Source: Odiellus spinosus (lineage: Eukaryota > Arthropoda > Arachnida > Opiliones > Phalangiidae). From it: DNA of 64,000 bases. Made by a program: the position numbers and the translations under genes. Shown here piece after piece: positions 1 to 12,059 of the stretch (positions are counted from its first letter, which is position 1; each line of letters opens with the position of its first letter). The notes under the pieces were generated by a model. It was not told where the DNA came from. It saw only the letters and a program-made list of their open reading frames with translations, and ran no database searches. The stretch lies in contig OY987234.1 of assembly GCA_963920705.1 (NCBI GenBank), positions 558,001-622,000 on the forward strand. The letters are read 5' to 3'.

Positions 1-4
1 CCAA

Positions 5-360
5 GTGTAGACCCACAAATTTCCCAAGTGTAGATCCTTAAATTTTCCAAGTGTAGATCCACAAATTTCCCAAGTGCAGATCCACAATTTTCCCAGGTGC
101 AGATCCACAAAGTTCCCAAGTGCAGATACACAAATTTCCCAAGTGTAGATCCACAAATTTCCCAAGTGTAGATCCACAAATTTCCCAACGGTAGATCCAC
201 AAATTTCCCAAGTGTAGAACCACAAATTTCCCAAGTGCAGATCCATAAATTTACCAAGTGCAGATCCACAAATTTCCCAAGTGCAGATCCACAAATTTCC
301 CAAGTGTAGATCCACAAATTTCCCAAGTTTAGATCCACAAATTTCCCAAATGTAGATCCA
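5..360. repeat. Partial copy of the 621-bp HOR
   Basis: The landmark order from GTAGACCC through the CAATTTTCCCAGG, CAAAGTTCCC, CAGATACAC, CAACGGTAG, GTAGAACC and GATCCATAAA units matches 1086-1441 at an offset of 1081 bp (47 units). It differs by private changes: GATCCTTAAA near 35, GTGCAGATCC where the other copies have GTGCACATCC near 77, TTTACC near 251 and GTTTAG near 327. It is therefore an older or diverged member, cut by the left edge of the window. From about 361 to 780 the units are ordinary, with CATAAGTG and GATCCTC landmarks. Confidence 0.8.
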
Positions 361-899
361 CAAATTTCCCAAGTGCAGATCCACAAATTTCCCAAGTGTA
401 GATCCACAAATTTTCCAAGTGTAGATCCACAAATTTCCCAAGTGCAGATCCACAAATTTCCCAAGTGCAGATCCACAAATTTCCCAAGTGCAGATCCACA
501 AATTTCATAAGTGCAGATCCACAAATTTCCCAAGTGCAGATCCTCAAATTTCCCAAGTGTAGATCCACAAATTTCCCAAGTGTAGATCCACAAATTTTCC
601 AAGTGTAGATCCACAAATTTCCCAAGTGCAGATCCACAAATTTCCCAAGTGCAGATCCACAAATTTCCCAAGTGCAGATCCACAAATTTCATAAGTGCAG
701 ATCCACAAATTTCCCAAGTGCAGATCCTCAAATTTCCCAAGTGTAGATCCACAAATTTCAGAAGTATAGATCCACAAGTTTCCCAAGTGTAGATCCACAA
801 ATTTCCCAAGTGCAGATCCTCAAATTTCCCAAGTGTAGATCCACAAATTTCCTAAGTGTAGATCCACAAATTTCAGAAGTATAGATCCACAAATATCCC

Positions 900-2160
900 A
901 AGTGTAGATCCACAAATTTCCCAAATGTAGATCCACAAATTTCTCGAGTGTAGATCCACAAATTTCCCAAGTGTAGATCCACAAATTTCAGAAGTATAGA
1001 TCCACAAATTTCCCAAGTGTAGATCCACAAATTTCCCAAGTGTAGATCCACAAATTTCCCAAGTGTAGATCCACAAATTTCCCAAGTGTAGACCCACAAA
1101 TTTCCCAAGTGTAGATCCACAAATTTTCCAAGTGTAGATCCACAAATTTCCCAAGTGCACATCCACAATTTTCCCAGGTGCAGATCCACAAAGTTCCCAA
1201 GTGCAGATACACAAATTTCCCAAGTGTAGATCCACAAATTTCCCAAGTGTAGATCCACAAATTTCCCAACGGTAGATCCACAAATTTCCCAAGTGTAGAA
1301 CCACAAATTTCCCAAGTGCAGATCCATAAATTTCCCAAGTGCAGATCCACAAATTTCCCAAGTGCAGATCCACAAATTTCCCAAGTGTAGATCCACAAAT
1401 TTCCCAAGTGTAGATCCACAAATTTCCCAAATGTAGATCCACAAATTTCCCAAGTGTAGATCCACAAATTTCCCAAGTGCAGATCCACAAATTTCCCAAG
1501 TGTAGATCCACAAATTTTTCAAGTGTAGATCCACAAATTTCCCAAATGTAGATCCACAAATTTCTCGAGTGTAGATCCACAAATTTCCCAAGTGTAGATC
1601 CACAAATTTCAGAAGTATAGATCCACAAATTTCCCAAGTGTAGATCCACAAATTTCCCAAGTGTAGATCCACAAATTTCCCAAGTGTAGATCCACAAATT
1701 TCCCAAGTGTAGACCCACAAATTTCCCAAGTGTAGATCCACAAATTTTCCAAGTGTAGATCCACAAATTTCCCAAGTGCACATCCACAATTTTCCCAGGT
1801 GCAGATCCACAAAGTTCCCAAGTGCAGATACACAAATTTCCCAAGTGTAGATCCACAAATTTCCCAAGTGTAGATCCACAAATTTCCCAACGGTAGATCC
1901 ACAAATTTCCCAAGTGTAGAACCACAAATTTCCCAAGTGCAGATCCATAAATTTCCCAAGTGCAGATCCACAAATTTCCCAAGTGCAGATCCACAAATTT
2001 CCCAAGTGTAGATCCACAAATTTCCCAAGTGTAGATCCACAAATTTCCCAAATGTAGATCCACAAATTTCCCAAGTGTAGATCCACAAATTTCCCAAGTG
2101 CAGATCCACAAATTTCCCAAGTGTAGATCCACAAATTTTCCAAGTGTAGATCCACAAATT
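900..2160. repeat. 27-unit (621 bp) tandem duplication
   Basis: Positions 900-1520 recur as 1521 to about 2160 at an offset of exactly 621 bp (27 x 23). The landmarks move together: CTCGAG at 943 and 1564, GTAGACCC near 1088 and 1709, GTGCACATCC near 1156 and 1777, CAACGGTAG near 1268 and 1889. One noticed difference is an extra T (TTTTTC against TTTTCC) near 1519. The pair is reproduced as a block at about 5523-6783, so it predates the 4623-bp duplication. Confidence 0.88.
943..948. other. CTCGAG landmark variant
   Basis: This unit variant, TTTCTCGAGTG, carries a CTCGAG hexamer, one of the few CpG-containing variants. It recurs at 1564, 5313, 5566, 9936, 12857, 21800 and many places to the right, usually a few units after AAATATCCC. 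It is a useful restriction landmark for the HOR. No function is implied. Confidence 0.85.
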
Positions 2161-2719
2161 TTCCAAGTGTAGATCCACAAATTTCCCAAGTGTAGATCCA
2201 CAAATTTCCCAAGTGTAGATCCACAAATTTCCCAAGTGTAGACCCACAAATTTCCCAAGTGCAGATCCACAAATTTCATAAGTGCAGATCCACAAATTTC
2301 CCAAGTGCAGATCCTCAAATTTCCCAAGTGCAGATCCACAAATTTCCCAAGTGCAGATCCACAAATTTCAGAAGTATAGATCCACAAATTTCCCAAGTGT
2401 AGATCCACAAATTTCCCAAGTGCAGATCCTCAAATTTCCCAAGTGTAGATCCACAAATTTCCTAAGTGTAGATCCACAAATTTCAGAAGTATAGATCCAC
2501 AAATTTCCCAAGTGTAGATCCACAAATTTCCCAAATGTAGATCCACAAATTTCCCAAGTGTAGATCCACAAATTTCCCAAGTGCAGATCCACAAATTTCC
2601 CAAGTGTAGATCCACAAATTTTCCAAGTGTAGATCCACAAATTTCCCAAGTGTAGATCCACAAATTTCCCAAGTGTAGATCCACAAATTTCCCAAGTGTA
2701 GATCCACAAATTTCCCAAA

Positions 2720-5189
2720 TGTAGATCCACAAATTTCCCAAGTGTAGATCCACAAATTTCCCAAATGTAGGTCCACAAATTTCCTAATTGTAGATCCACA
2801 AATTTCCCATGTGCAGATCCACAAATTTCCCAAGTGCAGATCCACAAATTTCCCAAGTGCAGATCCAAAAATTTCCCAAGTGCAGATCCACAAATTTCCC
2901 AAGTGCATATCCACAAATTTCCCAAGTGCAGATCCACATATTTCCCAAATGCAGATCCACAAATTTCCCAAGTGCAGATCCACAAATTTCCCAAGTGCAG
3001 ATCCACAAATTTCCCAAGTGCAGATCCACAAATTTCCCAAGTGCAGATCCAAAAATTTCCCAAGTGCAGATCCACAAATTTCCCAAATGTAGATCCACAA
3101 ATTTCCCAAGTGTAGATCCACAAATTTCCCAAGTGCAGATCCACAAATTTCCCAAGTGTAGATCCACAAATTTTCCAAGTGTAGATCCACAAATTTCCCA
3201 AGTGCAGATCCACAAATTTCCCAAGTGCAGATCCACAAATTTCCCAAGTGCAGATCCACAAATTTCATAAGTGCAGATCCACAAATTTCCCAAGTGCAGA
3301 TCCTCAAATTTCCCAAGTGTAGATCCACAAATTTCAGAAGTATAGATCCACAAATTTCCCAAGTGTAGATCCACAAATTTCCCAAGTGTAGATCCACAAA
3401 TTTCCCAAATGTAGGTCCACAAATTTCCTAATTGTAGATCCACAAATTTCCCATGTGCAGATCCACAAATTTCCCAAGTGCAGATCCACAAATTTCCCAA
3501 GTGCAGATCCAAAAATTTCCCAAGTGCAGATCCACAAATTTCCCAAGTGCATATCCACAAATTTCCCAAGTGCAGATCCACATATTTCCCAAATGCAGAT
3601 CCACAAATTTCCCAAGTGCAGATCCACAAATTTCCCAAGTGCAGATCCACAAATTTCCCAAGTGCAGATCCACAAATTTCCCAAGTGCAGATCCAAAAAT
3701 TTCCCAAGTGCAGATCCACAAATTTCCCAAATGTAGATCCACAAATTTCCCAAGTGTAGATCCACAAATTTCCCAAGTGCAGATCCACAAATTTCCCAAG
3801 TGTAGATCCACAAATTTTCCAAGTGTAGATCCACAAATTTCCCAAGTGCAGATCCACAAATTTCCCAAGTGCAGATCCACAAATTTCCCAAGTGCAGATC
3901 CACAAATTTCATAAGTGCAGATCCACAAATTTCCCAAGTGCAGATCCTCAAATTTCCCAAGTGTAGATCCACAAATTTCAGAAGTATAGATCCACAAATT
4001 TCCCAAGTGTAGATCCACAAATTTCCCAAGTGCAGATCCACAAATTTCCCAAGTGCATATCCACAAATTTCCCAAGTGCAGATCCACATATTTCCCAAAT
4101 GCAGATCCACAAATTTCCCAAGTGCAGATCCACAAATTTCCCAAGTGCAGATCCACAAATTTCCCAAGTGCAGATCCACAAATTTCCCAAGTGCAGATCC
4201 AAAAATTTCCCAAGTGCAGATCCACAAATTTCCCAAATGTAGATCCACAAATTTCCCAAGTGTAGATCCACAAATTTCCCAAGTGCAGATCCACAAATTT
4301 CCCAAGTGTAGATCCACAAATTTTCCAAGTGTAGATCCACAAATTTCCCAAGTGCAGATCCACAAATTTCCCAAGTGCAGATCCACAAATTTCCCAAGTG
4401 CAGATCCACAAATTTCATAAGTGCAGATCCACAAATTTCCCAAGTGCAGATCCTCAAATTTCCCAAGTGTAGATCCACAAATTTCAGAAGTATAGATCCA
4501 CAAATTTCCCAAGTGTAGATCCACAAATTTCCCAAGTGTAGATCCACAAATTTCCCAAATGTAGGTCCACAAATTTCCTAATTGTAGATCCACAAATTTC
4601 CCATGTGCAGATCCACAAATTTCCCAAGTGCAGATCCACAAATTTCCCAAGTGCAGATCCAAAAATTTCCCAAGTGCAGATCCACAAATTTCCCAAGTGC
4701 ATATCCACAAATTTCCCAAGTGCAGATCCACATATTTCCCAAATGCAGATCCACAAATTTCCCAAGTGCAGATCCACAAATTTCCCAAGTGCAGATCCAC
4801 AAATTTCCCAAGTGCAGATCCACAAATTTCCCAAGTGCAGATCCAAAAATTTCCCAAGTGCAGATCCACAAATTTCCCAAATGTAGATCCACAAATTTCC
4901 CAAGTGTAGATCCACAAATTTCCCAAGTGCAGATCCACAAATTTCCCAAGTGTAGATCCACAAATTTTCCAAGTGTAGATCCACAAATTTCCCAAGTGCA
5001 GATCCACAAATTTCCCAAGTGCAGATCCACAAATTTCCCAAGTGCAGATCCACAAATTTCATAAGTGCAGATCCACAAATTTCCCAAGTGCAGATCCTCA
5101 AATTTCCCAAGTGTAGATCCACAAATTTCAGAAGTATAGATCCACAAATTTCCCAAGTGTAGATCCACAAATTTCCCAAGTGCAGATCC
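2720..5189. repeat. 28-unit (644 bp) HOR, four copies, one shortened
   Basis: The landmark GTAGGTCC occurs at 2767, 3411 and 4561. The spacings are 644 bp (28 units) and 1150 bp (50 units, that is 28 plus 22). Copy A is about 2720-3363, B 3364-4021, C 4022-4513 (shortened, lacking the GTAGGTCC, CTAATTG and CATGTG units) and D 4514-5189. Each full copy has the same order: GTAGGTCC, CTAATTGTAG, CATGTGCAG, GATCCAAAAA, GCATATCC, CACATATTT, a run of C-type units, a second GATCCAAAAA, AAATGTAG, CATAAGTG, GATCCTC, CAGAAGTATAG. C-type units dominate the middle of the block. Confidence 0.88.
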
Positions 5190-5402
5190 TCAAATTTCCC
5201 AAGTGTAGATCCACAAATTTCCTAAGTGTAGATCCACAAATTTCAGAAGTATAGATCCACAAATATCCCAAGTGTAGATCCACAAATTTCCCAAGTGTAG
5301 ATCCACAAATTTCTCGAGTGTAGATCCACAAATTTCCCAAGTGTAGATCCCTAAATTTCCCAAGTGTAGATCCACAAATTTCCCAAGTGTAGATCCACAA
5401 AT

Positions 5403-8400
5403 TTCCCAAGTGTAGATCCACAAATTTCCCAAGTGCAGATCCTCAAATTTCCCAAGTGTAGATCCACAAATTTCCTAAGTGTAGATCCACAAATTTCAGA
5501 AGTATAGATCCACAAATATCCCAAGTGTAGATCCACAAATTTCCCAAATGTAGATCCACAAATTTCTCGAGTGTAGATCCACAAATTTCCCAAGTGTAGA
5601 TCCACAAATTTCAGAAGTATAGATCCACAAATTTCCCAAGTGTAGATCCACAAATTTCCCAAGTGTAGATCCACAAATTTCCCAAGTGTAGATCCACAAA
5701 TTTCCCAAGTGTAGACCCACAAATTTCCCAAGTGTAGATCCACAAATTTTCCAAGTGTAGATCCACAAATTTCCCAAGTGCACATCCACAATTTTCCCAG
5801 GTGCAGATCCACAAAGTTCCCAAGTGCAGATACACAAATTTCCCAAGTGTAGATCCACAAATTTCCCAAGTGTAGATCCACAAATTTCCCAACGGTAGAT
5901 CCACAAATTTCCCAAGTGTAGAACCACAAATTTCCCAAGTGCAGATCCATAAATTTCCCAAGTGCAGATCCACAAATTTCCCAAGTGCAGATCCACAAAT
6001 TTCCCAAGTGTAGATCCACAAATTTCCCAAGTGTAGATCCACAAATTTCCCAAATGTAGATCCACAAATTTCCCAAGTGTAGATCCACAAATTTCCCAAG
6101 TGCAGATCCACAAATTTCCCAAGTGTAGATCCACAAATTTTTCAAGTGTAGATCCACAAATTTCCCAAATGTAGATCCACAAATTTCTCGAGTGTAGATC
6201 CACAAATTTCCCAAGTGTAGATCCACAAATTTCAGAAGTATAGATCCACAAATTTCCCAAGTGTAGATCCACAAATTTCCCAAGTGTAGATCCACAAATT
6301 TCCCAAGTGTAGATCCACAAATTTCCCAAGTGTAGACCCACAAATTTCCCAAGTGTAGATCCACAAATTTTCCAAGTGTAGATCCACAAATTTCCCAAGT
6401 GCACATCCACAATTTTCCCAGGTGCAGATCCACAAAGTTCCCAAGTGCAGATACACAAATTTCCCAAGTGTAGATCCACAAATTTCCCAAGTGTAGATCC
6501 ACAAATTTCCCAACGGTAGATCCACAAATTTCCCAAGTGTAGAACCACAAATTTCCCAAGTGCAGATCCATAAATTTCCCAAGTGCAGATCCACAAATTT
6601 CCCAAGTGCAGATCCACAAATTTCCCAAGTGTAGATCCACAAATTTCCCAAGTGTAGATCCACAAATTTCCCAAATGTAGATCCACAAATTTCCCAAGTG
6701 TAGATCCACAAATTTCCCAAGTGCAGATCCACAAATTTCCCAAGTGTAGATCCACAAATTTTCCAAGTGTAGATCCACAAATTTTCCAAGTGTAGATCCA
6801 CAAATTTCCCAAGTGTAGATCCACAAATTTCCCAAGTGTAGATCCACAAATTTCCCAAGTGTAGACCCACAAATTTCCCAAGTGCAGATCCACAAATTTC
6901 ATAAGTGCAGATCCACAAATTTCCCAAGTGCAGATCCTCAAATTTCCCAAGTGCAGATCCACAAATTTCCCAAGTGCAGATCCACAAATTTCAGAAGTAT
7001 AGATCCACAAATTTCCCAAGTGTAGATCCACAAATTTCCCAAGTGCAGATCCTCAAATTTCCCAAGTGTAGATCCACAAATTTCCTAAGTGTAGATCCAC
7101 AAATTTCAGAAGTATAGATCCACAAATTTCCCAAGTGTAGATCCACAAATTTCCCAAATGTAGATCCACAAATTTCCCAAGTGTAGATCCACAAATTTCC
7201 CAAGTGCAGATCCACAAATTTCCCAAGTGTAGATCCACAAATTTTCCAAGTGTAGATCCACAAATTTCCCAAGTGTAGATCCACAAATTTCCCAAGTGTA
7301 GATCCACAAATTTCCCAAGTGTAGATCCACAAATTTCCCAAATGTAGATCCACAAATTTCCCAAGTGTAGATCCACAAATTTCCCAAATGTAGGTCCACA
7401 AATTTCCTAATTGTAGATCCACAAATTTCCCATGTGCAGTTCCACAAATTTCCCAAGTGCAGATCCACAAATTTCCCAAGTGCAGATCCAAAAATTTCCC
7501 AAGTGCAGATCCACAAATTTCCCAAGTGCATATCCACAAATTTCCCAAGTGCAGATCCACATATTTCCCAAATGCAGATCCACAAATTTCCCAAGTGCAG
7601 ATCCACAAATTTCCCAAGTGCAGATCCACAAATTTCCCAAGTGCAGATCCACAAATTTCCCAAGTGCAGATCCAAAAATTTCCCAAGTGCAGATCCACAA
7701 ATTTCCCAAATGTAGATCCACAAATTTCCCAAGTGTAGATCCACAAATTTCCCAAGTGCAGATCCACAAATTTCCCAAGTGTAGATCCACAAATTTTCCA
7801 AGTGTAGATCCACAAATTTCCCAAGTGCAGATCCACAAATTTCCCAAGTGCAGATCCACAAATTTCCCAAGTGCAGATCCACAAATTTCATAAGTGCAGA
7901 TCCACAAATTTCCCAAGTGCAGATCCTCAAATTTCCCAAGTGTAGATCCACAAATTTCAGAAGTATAGATCCACAAATTTCCCAAGTGTAGATCCACAAA
8001 TTTCCCAAGTGTAGATCCACAAATTTCCCAAATGTAGGTCCACAAATTTCCTAATTGTAGATCCACAAATTTCCCATGTGCAGATCCACAAATTTCCCAA
8101 GTGCAGATCCACAAATTTCCCAAGTGCAGATCCAAAAATTTCCCAAGTGCAGATCCACAAATTTCCCAAGTGCATATCCACAAATTTCCCAAGTGCAGAT
8201 CCACATATTTCCCAAATGCAGATCCACAAATTTCCCAAGTGCAGATCCACAAATTTCCCAAGTGCAGATCCACAAATTTCCCAAGTGCAGATCCACAAAT
8301 TTCCCAAGTGCAGATCCAAAAATTTCCCAAGTGCAGATCCACAAATTTCCCAAATGTAGATCCACAAATTTCCCAAGTGTAGATCCACAAATTTCCCAAG

Positions 8401-10025
8401 TGCAGATCCACAAATTTCCCAAGTGTAGATCCACAAATTTTCCAAGTGTAGATCCACAAATTTCCCAAGTGCAGATCCACAAATTTCCCAAGTGCAGATC
8501 CACAAATTTCCCAAGTGCAGATCCACAAATTTCATAAGTGCAGATCCACAAATTTCCCAAGTGCAGATCCTCAAATTTCCCAAGTGTAGATCCACAAATT
8601 TCAGAAGTATAGATCCACAAATTTCCCAAGTGTAGATCCACAAATTTCCCAAGTGCAGATCCACAAATTTCCCAAGTGCATATCCACAAATTTCCCAAGT
8701 GCAGATCCACATATTTCCCAAATGCAGATCCACAAATTTCCCAAGTGCAGATCCACAAATTTCCCAAGTGCAGATCCACAAATTTCCCAAGTGCAGATCC
8801 ACAAATTTCCCAAGTGCAGATCCAAAAATTTCCCAAGTGCAGATCCACAAATTTCCCAAATGTAGATCCACAAATTTCCCAAGTGTAGATCCACAAATTT
8901 CCCAAGTGCAGATCCACAAATTTCCCAAGTGTAGATCCACAAATTTTCCAAGTGTAGATCCACAAATTTCCCAAGTGCAGATCCACAAATTTCCCAAGTG
9001 CAGATCCACAAATTTCCCAAGTGCAGATCCACAAATTTCATAAGTGCAGATCCACAAATTTCCCAAGTGCAGATCCTCAAATTTCCCAAGTGTAGATCCA
9101 CAAATTTCAGAAGTATAGATCCACAAATTTCCCAAGTGTAGATCCACAAATTTCCCAAGTGTAGATCCACAAATTTCCCAAATGTAGGTCCACAAATTTC
9201 CTAATTGTAGATCCACAAATTTCCCATGTGCAGATCCACAAATTTCCCAAGTGCAGATCCACAAATTTCCCAAGTGCAGATCCAAAAATTTCCCAAGTGC
9301 AGATCCACAAATTTCCCAAGTGCATATCCACAAATTTCCCAAGTGCAGATCCACATATTTCCCAAATGCAGATCCACAAATTTCCCAAGTGCAGATCCAC
9401 AAATTTCCCAAGTGCAGATCCACAAATTTCCCAAGTGCAGATCCACAAATTTCCCAAGTGCAGATCCAAAAATTTCCCAAGTGCAGATCCACAAATTTCC
9501 CAAATGTAGATCCACAAATTTCCCAAGTGTAGATCCACAAATTTCCCAAGTGCAGATCCACAAATTTCCCAAGTGTAGATCCACAAATTTTCCAAGTGTA
9601 GATCCACAAATTTCCCAAGTGCAGATCCACAAATTTCCCAAGTGCAGATCCACAAATTTCCCAAGTGCAGATCCACAAATTTCATAAGTGCAGATCCACA
9701 AATTTCCCAAGTGCAGATCCTCAAATTTCCCAAGTGTAGATCCACAAATTTCAGAAGTATAGATCCACAAATTTCCCAAGTGTAGATCCACAAATTTCCC
9801 AAGTGCAGATCCTCAAATTTCCCAAGTGTAGATCCACAAATTTCCTAAGTGTAGATCCACAAATTTCAGAAGTATAGATCCACAAATATCCCAAGTGTAG
9901 ATCCACAAATTTCCCAAGTGTAGATCCACAAATTTCTCGAGTGTAGATCCACAAATTTCCCAAGTGTAGATCCCTAAATTTCCCAAGTGTAGATCCACAA
10001 ATTTCCCAAGTGTAGATCCACAAAT
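5403..10025. repeat. 4623-bp segmental duplication, copy 2
   Basis: This is the direct tandem copy of 780-5402. Comparing landmarks and the translated open frames through both copies, the only difference I noticed is A2817 to T7440. Such near-identity over 4.6 kb in a satellite implies a very recent in-register duplication, or an assembly duplication. Confidence 0.9.
7343..9812. repeat. Second set of the 28-unit HOR
   Basis: This is the copy of 2720-5189 inside the 4623-bp duplication, with GTAGGTCC at 7390, 8034 and 9184. The same shortened third copy is present, which shows that the deletion happened before the large duplication. One private substitution was seen: position 7440 is T where the first set has A at 2817, giving GCAGTTCC instead of GCAGATCC. 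Confidence 0.88.
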
Positions 10026-11058
10026 TTCCCAAGTGTAGATCCACAAATTTCCCAAGTGTAGATCCTCAAATTTCCCAAGTGTAGATCCACAAATTTCCTT
10101 AGTGTAGATCCACAAAGTTCAGAAGTATAGATCCACAAATTTCCCAAGTGTAGATCCACAAATTTCCCAAGTGTAGATCCACAAATTTCCCAAGTGTAGA
10201 TCCACAAATTTCCCAAGTGTAGATCCACAAATTTCCCAAGTGTAGATCCACAAATTTCCCAAGTGTAGATCCACAAATTTCCCAAGTGTAGATCCACAAA
10301 TTTCCCAAGTGTAGATCCACAAATTTCCCAAGTGTAGACCAACAAATTTCCCAAGTGTAGATCCACAAATTTCCCAAGTGTAGATCCACAAATTTCCCAA
10401 ATGTAGATCCACAAATTTCCCAAGTGTAGATCCACAAATTTCCCAAATGTAGGTCCAAAAATTTCCCAATTGCAGATCCAAAAATTTCCCATGTGCAGAT
10501 CCACAAATTTCCCAAGTGCATATCCACAAATTTCAAAAGTGCAGATCCACATATTTCCCAAATGCAGATCCACAAATTTCCCAAGTGCAGATCCACAAAT
10601 TTCCCAAGTGCAGATCCACTAATTTCCCAAGTGCAGATCCACAAATTTCCCAAGTGCAGATCCAAAAATTTCCCAAGTGCAGATCCACAAATTTCCCAAA
10701 TGTAGATCCACAAATTTCCCAAGTGCAGATCCACAAATTTCCCAAGTGTAGATCCACAAATTTTCCAAGTGTAGATCCACAAATTTCCCAAGTGCAGATC
10801 CACAAATTTCCCAAGTGCAGATCCACAAATTTCCCAAGTGCAGATCCACAAATTTCATAAGTGCAGATCCACAAATTTCCCAAGTGCAGATCCTCAAATT
10901 TCCCAAGTGTAGATCCACAAATTTCAGAAGTATAGATCCACAAATTTCCCAAGTGTAGATCCACAAATTTCCCAAGTGCAGATCCTCAAATTTCCCAAGT
11001 GTAGATCCACAAATTTCCTAAGTGTAGATCCACAAATTTCAGAAGTATAGATCCACAA
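9139..11058. repeat. Duplicated block, offset 2921 bp, copy 1
   Basis: About 1.92 kb here recurs at 12060-13979 with an offset of 2921 bp (127 units). It begins in the last 28-unit HOR copy and includes GATCCCTAAA near 9973, CCTTAGTGTAG near 10098, a run of nearly identical T-type units at about 10138-10335, GTAGACCAAC near 10335 and TTCAAAAGTGCAG near 10533. Identity ends where AAATATCCC (near 11059) pairs with AAATTTCCC (near 13980). The run of about nine T-type units is among the most homogeneous stretches in the window. Confidence 0.85.
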
Positions 11059-12059
11059 ATATCCCAAGTGTAGATCCACAAATTTCCCAAGTGTAGATCC
11101 AAAAATTTCCCATGTGCAGATCCACAAATTTCCCAAGTGCATATCCACAAATTTCAAAAGTGCAGATCCACATATTTCCCAAATGCAGATCCACAAATTT
11201 CCCAAGTGCAGATCCACAAATTTCCCAAGTGTAGATCCACAAATTTCCCAAGTGTAGATCCACAAATTTCCCAAGTGTAGACCCACAAATTTCCCAAGTG
11301 TAGATCCACAAATTTTCCAAGTGTAGATCCACAAATTTCCCAAGTGCACATCCACAATTTTCCCAGGTGCAGATCCACAAAGTTCCCAAGTGCAGATACA
11401 CAAATTTCCCAAGTGTAGATCCACAAATTTCCCAAGTGTAGATCCACAAATTTCCCAACGGTAGATCCACAAATTTCCCAAGAGTAGAACCACAAATTTC
11501 CCAAGTGCAGATCCATAAATTTCCCAAGTGCAGATCCACAAATTTCCCAAGTGCAGATCCACAAATTTCCCAAGTGTAGATCCACAAATTTCCCAAGTGT
11601 AGATCCACAAATTTCATAAGTGCAGATCCACAAATTTCCCAAGTGCAGATCCTCAAATTTCCCAAGTGCAGATCCACAAATTTCCCAAGTGCAGATCCAC
11701 AAATTTCAGAAGTATAGATCCACAAATTTCCCAAGTGTAGATCCACAAATTTCCCAAGTGCAGATCCTCAAATTTCCCAAGTGTAGATCCACAAATTTCC
11801 TAAGTGTAGATCCACAAATTTCAGAAGTATAGATCCACAAATTTCCCAAGTGTAGATCCACAAATTTCCCAAATGTAGATCCACAAATTTCCCAAGTGTA
11901 GATCCACAAATTTCCCAAGTGCAGATCCACAAATTTCCCAAGTGTAGATCCACAAATTTTCCAAGTGTAGATCCACAAATTTCCCAAGTGTAGATCCACA
12001 AATTTCCCAAGTGTAGATCCACAAATTTCCCAAGTGTAGATCCACAAATTTCCCAAATG
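11059..12059. repeat. Mosaic segment between two duplicated blocks
   Basis: This 1-kb stretch joins pieces found elsewhere. About 11100-11200 repeats the CATGTG, GCATATCC, CAAAAGTG, CACATATTT series. About 11281-11600 repeats the GTAGACCC to GATCCATAAA series of the 621-bp HOR, with a private AAGAGTAGAAC near 11480. About 11601-12059 matches 6886-7344 at an offset of 4715 bp (205 units). The abrupt switches mark exchange junctions near 11100, 11210 and 11600. Confidence 0.7.

Larger units (their letters stand above)
780..5402. repeat. 4623-bp segmental duplication, copy 1
   Basis: The segment from about 780 to 5402 is followed immediately by a near-identical copy at 5403-10025. The offset is 4623 bp, exactly 201 units of 23 bp. 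Identity starts abruptly: 776 lies in CACAAGTTT, which has no partner at 5399. It runs about 35 bp beyond the second copy, to near 10060, where GTGCAG at 5436 pairs with GTGTAG. The segment holds the 621-bp pair and the 644-bp HOR. Confidence 0.9.

Noticed and set aside
943..948. CTCGAG units as regulatory sites
   Set aside because: They are copies of one or a few variant units carried by HOR amplification. No gene is nearby to regulate.
2809..3270. Plus-strand frames of about 70-180 codons rich in QIHKFPKCRS-like repeats
   Set aside because: They appear only where C-type units replace the TAG made by T-type units. They overlap minus-strand frames of the same kind and have no gene context.
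780..10060. Concluding that the duplications are assembly artefacts
   Set aside because: Near-identity alone cannot separate recent biology from misassembly. Private substitutions (7440, 20749, 21763-21764) and unit-number differences between copies argue that at least several copies are real, but reads are needed to decide.
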